A DNA stretch of 64,000 nt from Geotrypetes seraphini. Its lineage: Eukaryota; Chordata; Amphibia; Gymnophiona; Dermophiidae. Location of the stretch: assembly GCF_902459505.1 (NCBI RefSeq), contig NC_047101.1, positions 14,606,705-14,670,704 of the forward strand. The letters run 5' to 3'. The notes under the pieces were generated by a model. It was given only the letters and a program-made list of their open reading frames with translations. It was not told where the DNA came from and searched no databases. The translations under genes were made by a program, and so were the position numbers. Positions 10,640-22,082 of the stretch are shown here, piece by piece; the first letter of the stretch is position 1, and the number at the start of each line of letters is the position of its first letter.

Positions 10640-11780
10640 AAACCAGGTAAGTGGGAGCCAGACCCACTTTGGGTTCAGGCCCACTCAAATTTGAAGTGCC
10701 AATGGCTGCTATGTCTGGCGGGGATCCCAAACGCTACCAGCAGAACAGGTTCTGCAACGGCAGCCTGGTAGTCAGCGGCACTTTCAAAAACTGAGCATGC
10801 AGGGGGTGAAGTGTGGCAGTGGCCTATGAAATGTGATGCCAACTGCCAGACCACTAATGAAGGACCTGTTCCACTAGTGGAGCCTGGGGGATCTCTGCCA
10901 TCTCAGATATTTGGAGGTCACGGGGATAGGCGGTGGGTTCCACAGAGAGCAGGGCATGGGGATGAGAACGAGGACAGGGCAAAATGTTCTGTCCCACACA
11001 TTGGGGTTAAGTTCACCCAAAATTCTAACTACAATTCTACTCAGGAGCTGAACACCGTAAATAAAATCCACAATGCTAAACTGGTCCTGTCACTGGTAAC
11101 CATTCTCCCAAGAGACACATTGTTGATTTGCCAGTCTAGTTACTATAAAAACACTCTCTGATGGTTCTGGTATTTATCAATGTGATAAACCTCTTTGCAT
11201 AGCTTTGAAAGCTTACAAGCCTTTTAAAAACCTAATGCCAATTTTAGGGCACCCAAATCTGCAGGGTGAGTTGTTCTTCACTGCCTCAAGTCTCACGTAT
11301 GAAGGCTGGGTTATAAAATTAATCAACTCTCTCTGTCCCACCTTAATTTGGCAGCTTTCCTATTTCTGTGAATCATTAGTTCTAGCACAAAATAGAGCTT
11401 AAACCTGGTGAATCTGTTTCATTATTGGGGAAAGCTAAAGTTTTATTTTTAATTGGTTTGACCCTGCTTAACCTTTTGGGAAGTACAGAAGGTGAGAAAT
11501 GCTTTTACATGAACCTCTGGACAGTGCTTTATTGTCACTTTGACACAAAAAGTGTATGAATTCCATGAATGCAACTCTTAATTCATCAGCTTAGTTTAAG
11601 TGATAGTGATTTTTGCCTAAATGGGCTGCCTGACTTGCAGATCATGATCCCTAAGCCCCCGACTTGTGAAATCACAATCACCGGGTTAGACCTGATTAGA
11701 GAATGCAATCGACAGATTTCAAAAACCATTCTGGACATCCGAGTTCCTCACCAAACTATCTTCATCCAAAGTCAGGGGTG
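10640..11780. other. No gene recognised
   Basis: A 116-codon open frame at 10811-11161 has no recognisable domain. Nothing else can be assigned. Confidence 0.3.
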
Positions 11781-12715
11781 AAGAAACGTCCATTTTTGAT
11801 GTCTACTTTTTTTTATTTTTTTTTTGGGGGGGGGGGGGGAATCACCTATTTGGATGTCTTGGCCATGAGGACATCCAACCTTAGGATGCCTAACTTTTCT
11901 TACCATTTTCAACCAAAGAAACATCCAAATCCAGACCATTTAGATGTGGGAGGGGCCAGCATTGTAATAGACTGGCCTCACAGACATGCCAACAGAGCAG
12001 TGGGGCACATAAAAGGTGCCAGATGTACATTTCACCATAACCCCATTATAATTTATGATGAGCCCTCCAAAGCTTCCCCAAAACATACTATACCCATCTG
12101 TCTACCACCCTAATAGCCCTTATGGCTGCAGGTGACACCTAAATGGTGAGTTTGGTGGCCTCATACTTTCTACCATACATGTAGTGGTTAGAGGGGCTTA
12201 TGGGCCTCTCTATGGGTCACTAACTCATCCACTAGGCTATTTAGGCTTTCCCATACCAGATGCTGCTGTTCTACAGACAGGTATGTACTGTTTTATTCAG
12301 AACTTTGTGGGATGGGAGGGGGGGTCAGTGACCACTGGGGGAGTGGGGCACAGGGGTCATGCTTACTTACCTCCAGTGGTCATCTGGTCAGTTTGAATAC
12401 TTTTCTAGCGCTTAGACACTTCTAAAACAGGTCTGAACGTCTAGGTCCCGTCCTGGGAAATGTTCATTTATCGCTGCAGGACGTTCAAGAGTCAAGTACA
12501 CCCAGATCCCACCCAATACATGCCTTCAAAACGTCCCCTTGAGTTCTGGATGCACAGAAGCCTTGCTAAACATCCGGAAAAAAAAAACCCGAAAAAAAAA
12601 CCCAACTATTTTGAAAATTGGCACTTGGATGTCCCAGTGATGAGGATGTCCAAGTGCTGACTTATGTGGTTTTCTGGATGTTTTAGTGTTTTGAAAATTC
12701 CCGTTAGTGTATAAA
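11780..12715. repeat. Probable non-autonomous DNA element, about 0.9 kb
   Basis: The ends carry complementary words: 'gatgtcttggccatgaggacatcc' type on the left (11850-11875) and 'ggatgtcccagtgatgaggatgtcc' type on the right (12627-12655). Poly-purine tracts lie just inside both. The interior (11940-12520) has no coding motif. The boundaries are uncertain. Confidence 0.4.
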
Positions 12716-12789
12716 TACATTTTTGAGCTACATATTTTTATAATCCGTTTTTGTTTGTTTGTTTTTATTGACTTTTATATTTGCCAGGT

Positions 12790-13235
12790 ATGGTGAGATC
12801 TAGCCTACATGATCCTGTTGGACCTAACAAATGCATTTAATTTGGTGAACAGCTGCTTGTTATTAGACCATGCAAGGAGGTTAGGATCAATAGGTATTTT
12901 TTTGAGGAAGACTGCTTCTTTCCTATCTAACAATGTTTCCTCAGTGCTCCCAGGGAAGCCCAAGGAAACAAAGAAACAAGACGCAGATAAAGGCCAAATA
13001 ACCCATTCTGCCTGCCCATCCGCAGCAACCATTCTCCACTCATCTCCCTGAGAACTCCCATATGCCTGCCCCATGTTTTCTTTTCCCTCAGAGATCAGTA
13101 TTGTCACCTATATTCTTTAATATTTTTATTTGACACTTGAAGGGCATCAGGGAACTTTAGTTTTGTGAGATTCATTTATGCTGATTGTGCATGTGGTGAA
13201 TAAGAAGGGGATTATTACTGATTATTTTAACAGAG
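12790..13235 (+). mobile_element. LINE reverse transcriptase fragment
   Basis: Frames around 12808-12960 and 13088-13200 translate to an RT core (DLTNAFNLVNSCLL, then QRSVLSPILFNIFI). Between them (12957-13080) lies 'gacgcagataaaggccaaat..ccgcagcaacc', resembling the CR1 3' end with 'cagataaaggcc'. The RT is therefore probably interrupted by a short CR1-like fragment. Confidence 0.6.
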
Positions 13236-13379
13236 GATTACAGGATTTGAACAGTGCCAAAAATTTTTTGAGGACAGGGACTTCCCTTCTACCAAGCACT
13301 CCTATCACCCCTTCAGATGTGGTAAAAAAAAAATAAATAAATAAAAACCAACAAAAAACCCTCAGGTGTACATCTGCAA

Positions 13380-14282
13380 AGTAGAATCAGTCACCATCTC
13401 TTCAAGGGTATATCATCTCTCTTGGTGCGCTGATCTCCTCTCATGGTTTTCAATATCACCTCTATGCTGACGACTCCCAGATCTACCTCTCTACGCTAGA
13501 TATCTCTGCCAGAGTTCAGGCCCAAATTTCAGCCTGCCTGTCCGACATTGCCGCTTGGATGTCTCACCGCCATCTCAAACTGAATATGGCTAAAACTGAA
13601 CTCCTTATCTTTCCGCCTAAACCCGCCTCCCCCCCCCTCGCCGTTCTCTATTTCTGTGGATAACACTATCCTCCTCCCTGTCTCGTCGGCTCGCAATCTT
13701 GGAGAAATCTTTGACTCCTCTATCCACCATCTCTGCTCAGATCCAACAGACCGCCAAATTCTGTCGCTTCCTCCTCTATATTACCAAAATCCATCCTTTT
13801 CTCTCTAAACACACGACCAAAACCCTTGTCCACGCTCTCATCACCTCGCGCTTAGACTACTGCAACGTACTTCTCTTGGGCCTCTTGCACCCGTCTCTCA
13901 CCTCTTCAGTCCGTTCAAAATGCTGCTGCGTGACTTATATTCCATGAGAGCCACTATTCTCATGTTACCCCTCTCCTCAAGTCGCTTCATTGGCTCCCCA
14001 TCCATTCCCAAATACAGTTTAAACTCCTCTTACAAGTGTATTCGCTCTGAAGGCCCCCGATATCTCTCCTCACTTATCTCCCCCTATGATCCCCCCCATG
14101 ATATCCACTGGTCGGGCAAACCCCTCTTATCTGTACCCTTCTCTTCCACTGTCAACTCCAGACTCTGTCCCTTCTTTCTTGCGGAGCCGTATGCCTGGAA
14201 CAGGCTGTGCTCCATCCCTGGCAGTGCTCAAATCCAAGTTAAAGGCCCACTTTTTTGAAACTGCTTTCAACTCTTCACCCTG
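13380..14282 (+). mobile_element. L2 LINE, RT with YADD region, 5'-truncated
   Basis: In broken frames the sequence reads [13 protein letters not shown] (catalytic YADD), then [54 protein letters not shown] and VKGPLFETAFN. These are L2 RT motifs in the right order. The end of the ORF is followed by a different LINE insertion at 14283-14697. The L2 3' UTR resumes at 14698. The copy at 56100-58625 is its close relative. Confidence 0.85.
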
Positions 14283-14697
14283 AATCACAGCATCAAGAAT
14301 CCAACTCTTCGCCTACCCCTCCCTAAAACTCTGCCACTCTAAAAAATTCCTCGACAAAACCTTCGCCTTCCAAGCCACCAAGTTAAACCCATGGTTATCC
14401 CAAATGGCCCTCAAGGCCCCCAACTACCTCGGCTTTAGAAAACTACTCAAAACCCGCCTCTTCCAAGACCAGGATCCTAATGCCCCCTCCTAACTAAATA
14501 ACCCCTCTCCCCTTTACCTCCTCTCCCTCAACCCCCCCACCCCCCCCCGGCAACTTTGATCAATTTGATATCGAATCGCTTGTAACCACGCTTAATTGAT
14601 GTAAACCACTTGTAACTCTGTTTAATTGATGTGAACCGCCTAGAACTCTTCTGGATATGGTGGTATACAAAAATAAAGTTATTATTATTATTAACTC
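14283..14697 (+). mobile_element. LINE 3' fragment nested in L2
   Basis: It translates as FLDKTFAFQATKLNPWLSQM, then YLGFRKLLKTRLFQDQD. The 3' UTR has 'gatgtgaaccgcctagaact' and the tail AATAAAGTTATTATTATTA. It splits the L2 3' UTR: the words 'ctgctttcaactctt' and 'ctcactgctgtc', nearly adjacent in the copy at 58440, are 420 bp apart here. Confidence 0.85.
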
Positions 14698-14868
14698 CCA
14701 CTCACTGCTGTCAGATACCTTACTCACTATAATCTCCCCAACCCTGAAATGTCCTGTCTAAATTAGATTGTAAGCTCTTCTGTGCAGGGACTGTATATGT
14801 CAGAATATACAGCACTGTGTATGCCTTTCAGCGCTATAGAAATAATAAATAATAGTAGTATTTTGAAA
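14698..14868 (+). mobile_element. L2 LINE 3' UTR, resumed
   Basis: It contains 'taaattagattgtaagctc', 'gcagggactgtatatg' and 'tatagaaataataaataata', the hallmark L2 3' end, and terminates in AGTAGTA. Confidence 0.9.
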
Positions 14869-15389
14869 TATTGTACACTGCTTTGGAAAGCGATATTAAA
14901 CAAATAAATGGATATGATTAACAACTCTGTAGTGAAGCAGAGAGGGGGACAGTGAAAACACTGTGGAGCAAGTCTCAAATAATGACTTGCAGCTGGACAT
15001 GAATGTGAAACAGCCTTCCAAAAACCAGTGCATTCCTCCTCACACATTCATGGCCAAAATTTAGCACTTATCAGAAACCAACAATGAGTCGTTGTAACAC
15101 TCAGTTATAAATTAGTGTCAACATCTTGGCTTGTCTTCCATATGGTCCCCATCCCTCCAGTTGCCATCTAGTTCCAAAATTCCAAGAACAAGAAAGGATA
15201 TGGTTCTTTGTTTTATTTTGCTGAATCTGATATTTTCATATTCCCAATAGAATTTTGATTTTAGTGAAATGATAAGTGAGGTATCAGTAATAAAGTCTAC
15301 AGAAATATGCATCTATTGGTGACAAAATGTTATTCTGTCGAATTTTTCATGGACAATGCAATTGAAGCGGTCTATAATGGGGAGGTGAC

Positions 15390-15700
15390 ATACTGTTGTC
15401 CTCTTAGCAGGAAAGGGACTTCAGAGTGATCATATCTGATGAACTCAAGACAAAGAAACCATTGACAAGGCACAGCCAGATGCAGGGAACTGCTAAAGTG
15501 CCTAAGGAAAAGTATAACTAATATATAAATAACACAAAACAAAGAACAGGTGATACTGTCACTTTACAAGTTGCTGATAAGATCTCACCTGAAATCTCAC
15601 ATTCGGTTTGGTAGGCTGTGCCTCCAAAATAATATAGAAAGAGTAGAGGTAATCCAGAAAAGGCTACCAAAATGGTGCAGTTTGTTCCAAAAACCATAGT
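15390..15700 (+). mobile_element. Old CR1 RT fragment
   Basis: The frame reads RDFRVIISDELKTKKP, then LIRSHLKSHIRFGRLC and NIERVEVIQKRLPKW, matching the CR1 RT stretch 'DLGVIVDxxLK..RPHLEYC..LERVQRRATKM' with many changes. It is diverged and fragmentary. Confidence 0.65.
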
Positions 15701-17344
15701 AAATTAATCTTAAGGGCCTTAATACACATTCTCTGGCAGACATAAGAGATAGCTAACTGGTAGATTTAGGGTAAGTTTAGCACTGAGTTTTAGCACTAAG
15801 CTCATAAATCTAGGCAAATTAATGGTCAACCTAAATTTATAAGCATAACATTCTAAACAGAGATTAAAATAGGGTACAAATTTAGAGGCTCAGATATCAG
15901 GTCCATGTATAATCATTATTCTTGATAATGTAGAACAGGTATATTTTCTTTCTTCTAATACCTCTGTATTTGAGGAGCAAACTCCCTATGGGATTTTTCA
16001 GCTATTTCACTACTAATATCCTTCCACAATTATTGAAGCAAATGTCTCCATCCTGAAATATTCTCTTTTACACTAGGTCTCTGTTACATTTTCACAGTAA
16101 AAAAATATCTAAATGCATATTAATAGAGAGGAGCTTGACCATTAAAACGAATCTGGGCATATGTGTTACTGCGACCAGGATGAAACCTGCTGTTCATTTT
16201 TTGGGGTCTGTCTTTTCCATCTGGTTTCATTCTCAGGAGACCAGTTCCTCCAAGGAACAACACCGGAGCAACAATATTGTTGCAATTTCGGCTTTGGTAG
16301 GGATCATATCACATGGACAGGATCCAAACATTATTTCTCCCTGGTGGAGCTCTGATATTGGTCATATGAACATCCACACCCCTGGAACGCAATTTCCTAC
16401 AAATCCATCATTATATTTATTGTTTTCATTTGCAAATTCTACCTCGGATAGTAGGAAAAAATGATATGAATGATGGAGGTGGGAGATGGCCTCAGAGTTT
16501 TGCCATTAAGCGTATTTATTGGTGACGCATTTCATTTCAACCCCCAGGACTCTGTGCTGCAATCTGGTTCTAATTAGTGTCAAAAGATTTAAAAGGTCCT
16601 GACTCTTACAAGCAATATTTATCATCATTTAGACAAGGGTGGGACTAGAAAAGTCTTCTAGTGAAGAAAACTGGTTGATTAGCACATATTGAGAAATAGT
16701 GCACTTTAAATTTCATACCATTGAATAAACACTTGTGCCACAGATAGAGTAAGAAAGGTCATTACCAGCTTAGCTAATGTCTGTAGCGAAGCACTATGAA
16801 GTCATGGGGATTATTTATCAGCAGTAGATTTCAAACTATGCTTATTTATGTTGGGTCCACAAGGGCTGAGGTTCAGGAAAATACATAGAGAAGGGTGGAG
16901 AAAGCACTGTAGTCATGATGTCCTCAACATTTCTGCAGTGCTGGACTTAAGATTTTGATTCCAATAGGCAAGAGCAGAGAGCAGAGATGGGGGAGTCCCT
17001 AGGTTCTGAAGCATAGAGGGTGGAGTCTCCCTGGTGACTGGAGAGAAGGAAGATGCCAGAATGCCACAATATCCCTATGAAGTAGTAAAGCCTTAGAACA
17101 GACAGGAGTAGTGTCTCATCTGGCTAACGATGTTACTTATATGAAAATCCAGACCCGACACCCAGGTTTTCATACATAAAATAATTTAGAATGTTTACAC
17201 ATATACAGTACCTGTAGAATCCTTCCAGGCCATCTCCCTTGTACTTTTTTATTTGCTTATCAAGCATCTGTTCTAGAACACCTTAAAAAGAAACAAGTCG
17301 TCCTTAAAGAAGAAAAGGAAACAAACAAAACACCCAACCCAATA
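15701..17344. other. No gene recognised
   Basis: About 1.6 kb with no assigned repeat or exon. A 109-codon frame at 16135-16464 has no recognisable motif. This is one of the longer low-repeat stretches upstream of CNOT6. Confidence 0.3.
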
Positions 17345-17612
17345 TTATTACATTACAAGTCCAGGACAAATATCAGGAAGTTCTGCTTCACGCAACGAGT
17401 GGTGGACACCTGGAATGCTCTCCCAGAGGAGGTTATTGCGTAATCCACCATTCTAGGATTCAAAAGCAAACTAGATGCACATCTCCTTATGAGAGGCATA
17501 GAGGGATATGGGTGACTAAAATTACGCCAGGTGTACACCTGGCTGGGCCTCCGCGTGTGCGGATCACCAGGCTTGATGGACCGAAGGTCTTATCCGGAGA
17601 TGGCAGTTCTTA
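17345..17612 (+). mobile_element. CR1 LINE C-terminus and 3' UTR
   Basis: Codons for [20 protein letters not shown] are followed by the CR1 3' UTR (gctgggcctccgcgtgtgcg; cttgatggaccgaaggtctt) and a single tail unit GTTCTTATG. A peroxiredoxin-like segment starts immediately afterwards. Confidence 0.8.
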
Positions 17613-17911
17613 TGAGAGATTTCCTGGGAAAATATCTCGTGTTTTTCTTTTACCCTCTTGACTTCACATTTGTGTGTCCAAAGGAGCTTATCGCCTTCAG
17701 TGACAGGATTGAAGAACTCAACACTATAAACACTGAAGTAGTGGCATGTTCGTTGGATTCAGTTTACACACCTAGCCTGGATTAATACACCACAAAAGCA
17801 AGGGGGGACTCAGGCCAATGCAGATTCCAATTCTTTCAGATTTAACACATCAGATATCAAAAGATTATGGAGTATACTTGGAAGACTAAGGGCATGCACT
17901 CAAGAGGATCT
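17613..17911 (+). pseudogene. PRDX4: PRDX4-like peroxiredoxin pseudogene fragment
   Basis: The plus strand translates to [20 protein letters not shown], then [20 protein letters not shown] and CSLDSVYTP. After a frame change comes LAWINT, then QIPILSDLTHQISKDYGVYL and ED, then GHALK after a stop. These are the peroxiredoxin core with the peroxidatic-cysteine motif FTFVCP, and the spacing matches PRDX4 (NTEVVACS) better than PRDX3. About 100 residues survive, so over half the enzyme is missing. No introns interrupt the segment, which suits a processed copy, although I cannot verify the exon boundaries. It abuts a CR1 tail upstream and a second CR1-type element downstream. At least one frameshift and one stop make it non-functional. 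Confidence 0.85.
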
Positions 17912-18217
17912 AGAATCAGAAAATAATATTAAATATTGAACTAAGGCCAGTACTGGGCGGACTTGCATGGTCTGTGTCGATATATGGCCATTTGGGGGAG
18001 GATGGGCTGGGGAGGGCTTCAATGGCTGGGAGGGTGTAGATGGGCTGGAGTAGGTTTTGACGGAGATTTCGGCAGTTGGAACCCAAGCACAGTACCGGGT
18101 AGAGCTTTGGATTCTTGCCCAGAAATAGCTAAGAAGTAAAAAAATTTAAATTGAATCAGGTTGGGCAGACTGGATGGACCATTCGGGTCTTTATCTGCTG
18201 TCATCTACTATGTTACA
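17912..18217 (+). mobile_element. CR1-type LINE 3' end (TTACTATG tail family)
   Basis: It shares its whole length with the copies at 20605 and 30644: 'ctgggcggacttgcatggtc', 'tttcggcagttggaacccaa', 'atggaccattcgggtcttta', and then an end CATCTACTATGTTAC. The architecture (GGACC block followed by an octamer tail) is that of CR1 3' UTRs, but the tail unit is TTACTATG instead of TTCTTATG. Confidence 0.8.
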
Positions 18218-19089
18218 GTGTTGGCAAGTTTCTCCTTTCTATTGCTTTCCTCATCTTTTATTTCATCTTTGTACAGTTCTTCGTATTTTATATTATTACC
18301 ACAGCCCTTTTTCTCCTACTTAGATATTATTCTTGCTCTGTGTCATTTCCCCAAGGTCGCAGTGTGGTTAGCTTTAGACACTGAGACATTTTGGTGAGTG
18401 GCTTCATTCAAGTTTTCTATGACAAGAGGAAATTGGATTGGGAGAAACTACTCCAGAGCTTGTTTCATCATCTTTGGTGATGCGTATTGTGGTGACTGGA
18501 TTTTCTCTCATTGTATGACTTGTAACCTTGGAATGTTTTTCTGGGCTACAGAATGGATAAGTCTGCTAACCTGCAGACATTGTGCATTAGCTGCACTTCC
18601 CTTAAGTTTTAACTCTTTCCTCTAAAACAATTCACAATACAAAGCTAGACAGAGCTTTGTCATTATTTAGGTTTGCCATTATTCAGTTTCTGTTACATCC
18701 GATGCTTGTGCTTTTTTCTCTCTCTCAAGAGTTGGCACCTTGAAAATGTTGAGAAGTTAGGGATGTGCACAAGTATATCCAGAATAGGGGTGAATAAATT
18801 TTTAAAGGTCACTGGACAATATTCAGTCCAAAGCGATCAGCATTTTTTTTAAAAAGTGCTGACCACCAAAGGCTGAATTAGATCCAGATATTCAATTCTG
18901 CATCTATTACATCTGAAGTTACCTGGCCAATATTCAGTGCCAGTACCTGAATAACTAACTGGGCAGAGTTAGGAGTGCTTTGTAATATGCATCCTATGCT
19001 ATCCAGCTCCTGTGTCCTGAAAATATCTTTATTTATAGGCTGTGAAAGAATCTCTCTAAATTAACTGCTATCATAACAGTTGATTTTTT
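18218..19089. other. No gene recognised
   Basis: Short open frames only. Part of it (18790-18960) has 'ccaatattcagtgccagtac' words that recur around 28920-29100, so it is probably old DNA-transposon debris. Confidence 0.35.
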
Positions 19090-19458
19090 GGTGTCAGGTC
19101 AAAAGCGCGCCGGGACAAAGGCGCGCGCAGACAATTGAGCGCAGTGCGGAGGCGCATGCTGCAGAAAATTACTGTTTTTAGGGCTCCGACGGGGGGGGGG
19201 GCCCCCACATTTTACTGAAAACTTCACTTTTTCCCTGTTTTTAGGGAAAAAGTTAAATTTACAGTAAAATGTGGAGGGTTACAACCCCCCAAACCCCCTA
19301 CAACGCCGGCGCGATCTCTATTAAGTAAACTGGGGGGACTCCCCAACAAAACCCCCCGTCAGAGCCCCTAAAAACTGTAATTTTCTTTGGCGCGCGCCTC
19401 CGTCTTGCGCACAGTTGTCGGCGCGCGCCTTTGTCTTTCGCGGGGTTGTCTATGAACC
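19090..19458. mobile_element. Foldback DNA element, 8-bp TSD, copy 2
   Basis: Exact duplications GATTTTTT lie at 19082-19089 and 19459-19466. It starts GGTGTCAGGTCAAAAGCGCG and ends TTGTCTATGAACC, so it is the inverse orientation of the copy at 2086. The two halves are again reverse complements, with GACAAAGGCGCGCGC-type GC-rich outer arms. It has no ORF. Confidence 0.85.
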
Positions 19459-19904
19459 GATTTTTTTGGCGTTTTCCGTGGAGGCCAGAAAGTTTTGGGG
19501 TGAATAAGTTCATTTAAAATCAGGTGGAACTGTTTCTCACTGCCTTTTGACAATTCTACGAAGCATGTTTCCAGGACTAGATCTGGTTTGAATATAATGA
19601 AGACAAAGTATTCACTGTATACACACTAACTGCATGACTGAAGGGCTTATGAAGTGAATAGCTCAATTGATTAAACAAAAATGTTGCAATCTTATGGCAT
19701 TCCTCCACCAGGGCCTATGCAATAATAAAAGTAAATCTGAGGGGTGGATGGAGAACGCGGGAATCTCAGGAGTATGGTCATCATGTGCCCTTCCCACCAG
19801 TGACCAGTCAAAACATTAAAATCTTTATGAAGAGAGTCCAGTGCTTGAAATATTAATACAGTGTCCACTATCCCTAACTGGTCACTTCCGCTATTGATTT
19901 AGAG

Positions 19905-19992
19905 CAGCGTCTCTCAAAACTTTTTTTAGCTCTGGCATACTAAACGGAGCAAATATTTTTCATGGCACATTATAACTGAAATTATAAAATTG
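19905..19992 (+). mobile_element. hAT element end fragment (possible)
   Basis: AGCGTCTCTCAAAACTTTTT and then GGCACATTATAACTG resemble the TIR side of hAT elements of the CAGTGTTTCTCAA type. It is cut off by the CR1 copy that follows. Confidence 0.4.
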
Positions 19993-20553
19993 CAAAATCG
20001 AGAGAGTCCAGAGAAGAGCAACTAAGCTAATAAAGGGTATGCAGGACCTCTCATATACTGACAGACTGAAAAATGGGGCTTTTCTCCCTGGAAAAGCGGA
20101 GACTTAGAGGAGACATGATAGAAACCTTCAAGATCATGAAGGGCCTAGAAAGAGTAGACAGGGACAGATTTTTCAAATTATGGGGAACCACAAGTACGAG
20201 GGGGCACTCAGAGAAATTGAAAGGGGGGAAGGTTTAGAACAAACGCCAGGAAGTTCTTTTTCACCCAGAGGGTGGTGGATACATGGAACGCGCTACCGGA
20301 GGATGTGATAAGCAGGAGCACGCTACAGGGCTTCAAAGAGGGTCTGGACAGGTACCTGGAAAACAAAGGGATTGAGGGGTACAGATAGGAGTAGAGGTAA
20401 GGTTATAGGGACAGGATTAGAGGTAAATTATAAAATTAGTCAGAGACCACTGTTCAGGCAGTGGGCCTGATGGGCCGCCGCGGGAGCGGACCGCTGGGCA
20501 GGATGGACCTCTGGTCTGCCTCAGCGGAGGCAACTTCTTATGTTCTTATGTTT
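19993..20553 (+). mobile_element. CR1 LINE RT C-terminus and 3' UTR
   Basis: It carries AGTCCAGAGAAGAGCAACTA (VQRRATK block), [20 protein letters not shown]-like sequence and [18 protein letters not shown]-like sequence with frame breaks. The UTR follows, with 'ggatggacctctggtctgcc' and the tail TTCTTATGTTCTTATG. Confidence 0.85.
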
Positions 20554-20604
20554 TAAAGTTATGTATGGGTAATTAGAGTTCAAAGAAGCGTGGGATGAAC
20601 ACAG

Positions 20605-20938
20605 AAGATTTAGAATCAGAAAATAATATTAAAGATTGAACTAGGCCAGTTACTGGGCAGACTTGTACGGTCTGTGTCTGTGTATGGCCGTTTGGAGGAG
20701 GATGGGCAGGGGAGGGCTTCAATGGCTGGGAGGGTGTAGATGGGCTGGAGTAAGTCTTAACAGAGATTTCGGCAGTTGGAACCCAAGCACAGTACCGGGT
20801 AGAGCTTTGGATTCTTGCCCAGAAATAGCTAAGAAGAAAAAATTAAAAAAAAAAAAAAATTTAAATTGAATCAGGTTGGGCAGACTGGATGGACCATTCG
20901 GGTCTTTATCTGCCGTCATCTACTATGTTACTATGTTT
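20605..20938 (+). mobile_element. CR1-type LINE 3' end (TTACTATG tail)
   Basis: It contains 'gttactgggcagacttgtac', 'cagttggaacccaagcacag', an A-rich tract near 20838-20860, 'tggatggaccattcgggtct' and the tail ACTATGTTACTATG. It is near-identical to the copy at 30644-30952, suggesting both are young. Confidence 0.85.
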
Positions 20939-21490
20939 GTAACAACGGTGAAACTAAAGTAGTTGGAATAGGATTGCTAACCAATGTGACGGATGTGCTT
21001 GTTCTGAGTGCAAATTAACTCAAAATGCAGCTCAATAGTCGACAAGCAAACACGCATTTCCACCGGAAAATCTGGCAACCCTACCAAAGCCTCTCTGTTA
21101 CGTCATCCTAAAATGTGTAAAGAAAGCTGCATATTACTATCAGTAGGGATACAAGTTCACATATTTCTGCTGGTAAATCATTTTCTCGCAGAAAAAATGT
21201 CTTTTAAAAACTGGCCAACCCCAACAGTCAATAGTGCAAGCATTTTTCCTCAGGGTAAAATGGGCAGAACTGTCTGCTGTCAAACCCGCTTTTACTCCCT
21301 TTTCTTTCTCTCTTTATACTGCCTATTAGAATTGTAAGCTGCTCAGGCATCCTTGTTGTACGGGATAACAAGTGCTAAATAAACTTGGAAATTTGTTTTA
21401 GCACAAGGCCATTAATTGGGAAAATGAAAAAGTGGCCATTTTCTATGTGGTAAAAATGGCTTTAGAGCACGGGAAAGCTTAAGCACACTA
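20939..21490. other. No gene; a LINE 3' tail remnant
   Basis: Around 21310-21380 'ttgtaagctgctcaggcatc' and 'gtgctaaataaacttggaaa' look like an L2/LINE tail. Nothing else is assigned. Confidence 0.4.
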
Positions 21491-21712
21491 TCCACTGCTC
21501 CCTCTAAACTAAGCAGGAGTCCTCCAACTGCATTGCTGCCACTGGGGGCGGTGCTTCAATATTATATTTTCAATTACTAGGAACAGACAGGTTCCCTGGA
21601 GTTCTGCAGAGCTTCCCTGCCCCTCACTATTGAAAATGTACTAGTCAAACAGCACCCCCTACTGGCAGGACAGTAAGTGGAGGACTCCCACTCAGAGGGA
21701 ACAGTGGTGCTA
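21491..21712. mobile_element. hAT-like palindromic MITE (CACTG..CAGTG ends)
   Basis: The ends are inverted: CACTGCTCCCTCTAA, with 'ggagtcctccaactg' just inside, against 'gtggaggactccc' and AGAGGGAACAGTG on the right. No convincing 8-bp TSD remains, so the copy is old. Confidence 0.6.
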
Positions 21713-21844
21713 AGGACACTTTTTACTGCAGCTTAATAAAAGGGACCTCTTAATGTTTTCATTGGGTTCTGCTGTCTATCTTCTGCTGCAGAGGATCCAT
21801 GACCATGCCTCAGAACTGCTTTATAAGTGTTATAACTTCATAGC

Positions 21845-22082
21845 TTATATTTATTTATTCAATTTTCTATACCCTTCTCCCAGGGGAGCTCAGAACGGTT
21901 TACATGCATTTATTCAGGTACTCAAGCATTTACCCTGTCTGTCCTGGTGGGCTCACAGTCTATCTAATGTACCTGGGGCAATGGGGGGATTAAGTGACTT
22001 GCCCAGGGTCACAAGGAGCAGCGTGGGTTTGAACTCACAACCCCAGGGTGCTGAGGCTGTAGCTTTAACCACTGCGCTCACT
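21845..22082 (-). mobile_element. tRNA-derived SINE, MIR/CORE-like, minus strand
   Basis: On the minus strand the head reads GAGCGCAGTGGTTAAAGC (A-box-like). The B-box-like GAGTTCAAACCC follows, then the core GTGACCCTGGGCAAGTCACT. The core is plainly related to the MIR core (GACCTTGGGCAAGTTACTTA). The tail has 'gtaaaccgttctgagctcc' and a GAATAAATAAATA end. Other copies lie at 42505, 52855 and 59751. Confidence 0.85.

Noticed and set aside
10811-11161. 116-codon open frame
   Set aside because: No recognisable family and no splice or repeat context; treated as chance.
16135-16464. 109-codon open frame in a repeat-poor stretch
   Set aside because: No domain or splice evidence. Overlapping frames exist on the same strand. 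Chance is the simplest explanation.
21845-22082. tRNA gene
   Set aside because: The A and B boxes belong to the head of a tRNA-derived SINE with a CORE segment and tail. No full tRNA fold or anticodon stem is apparent.
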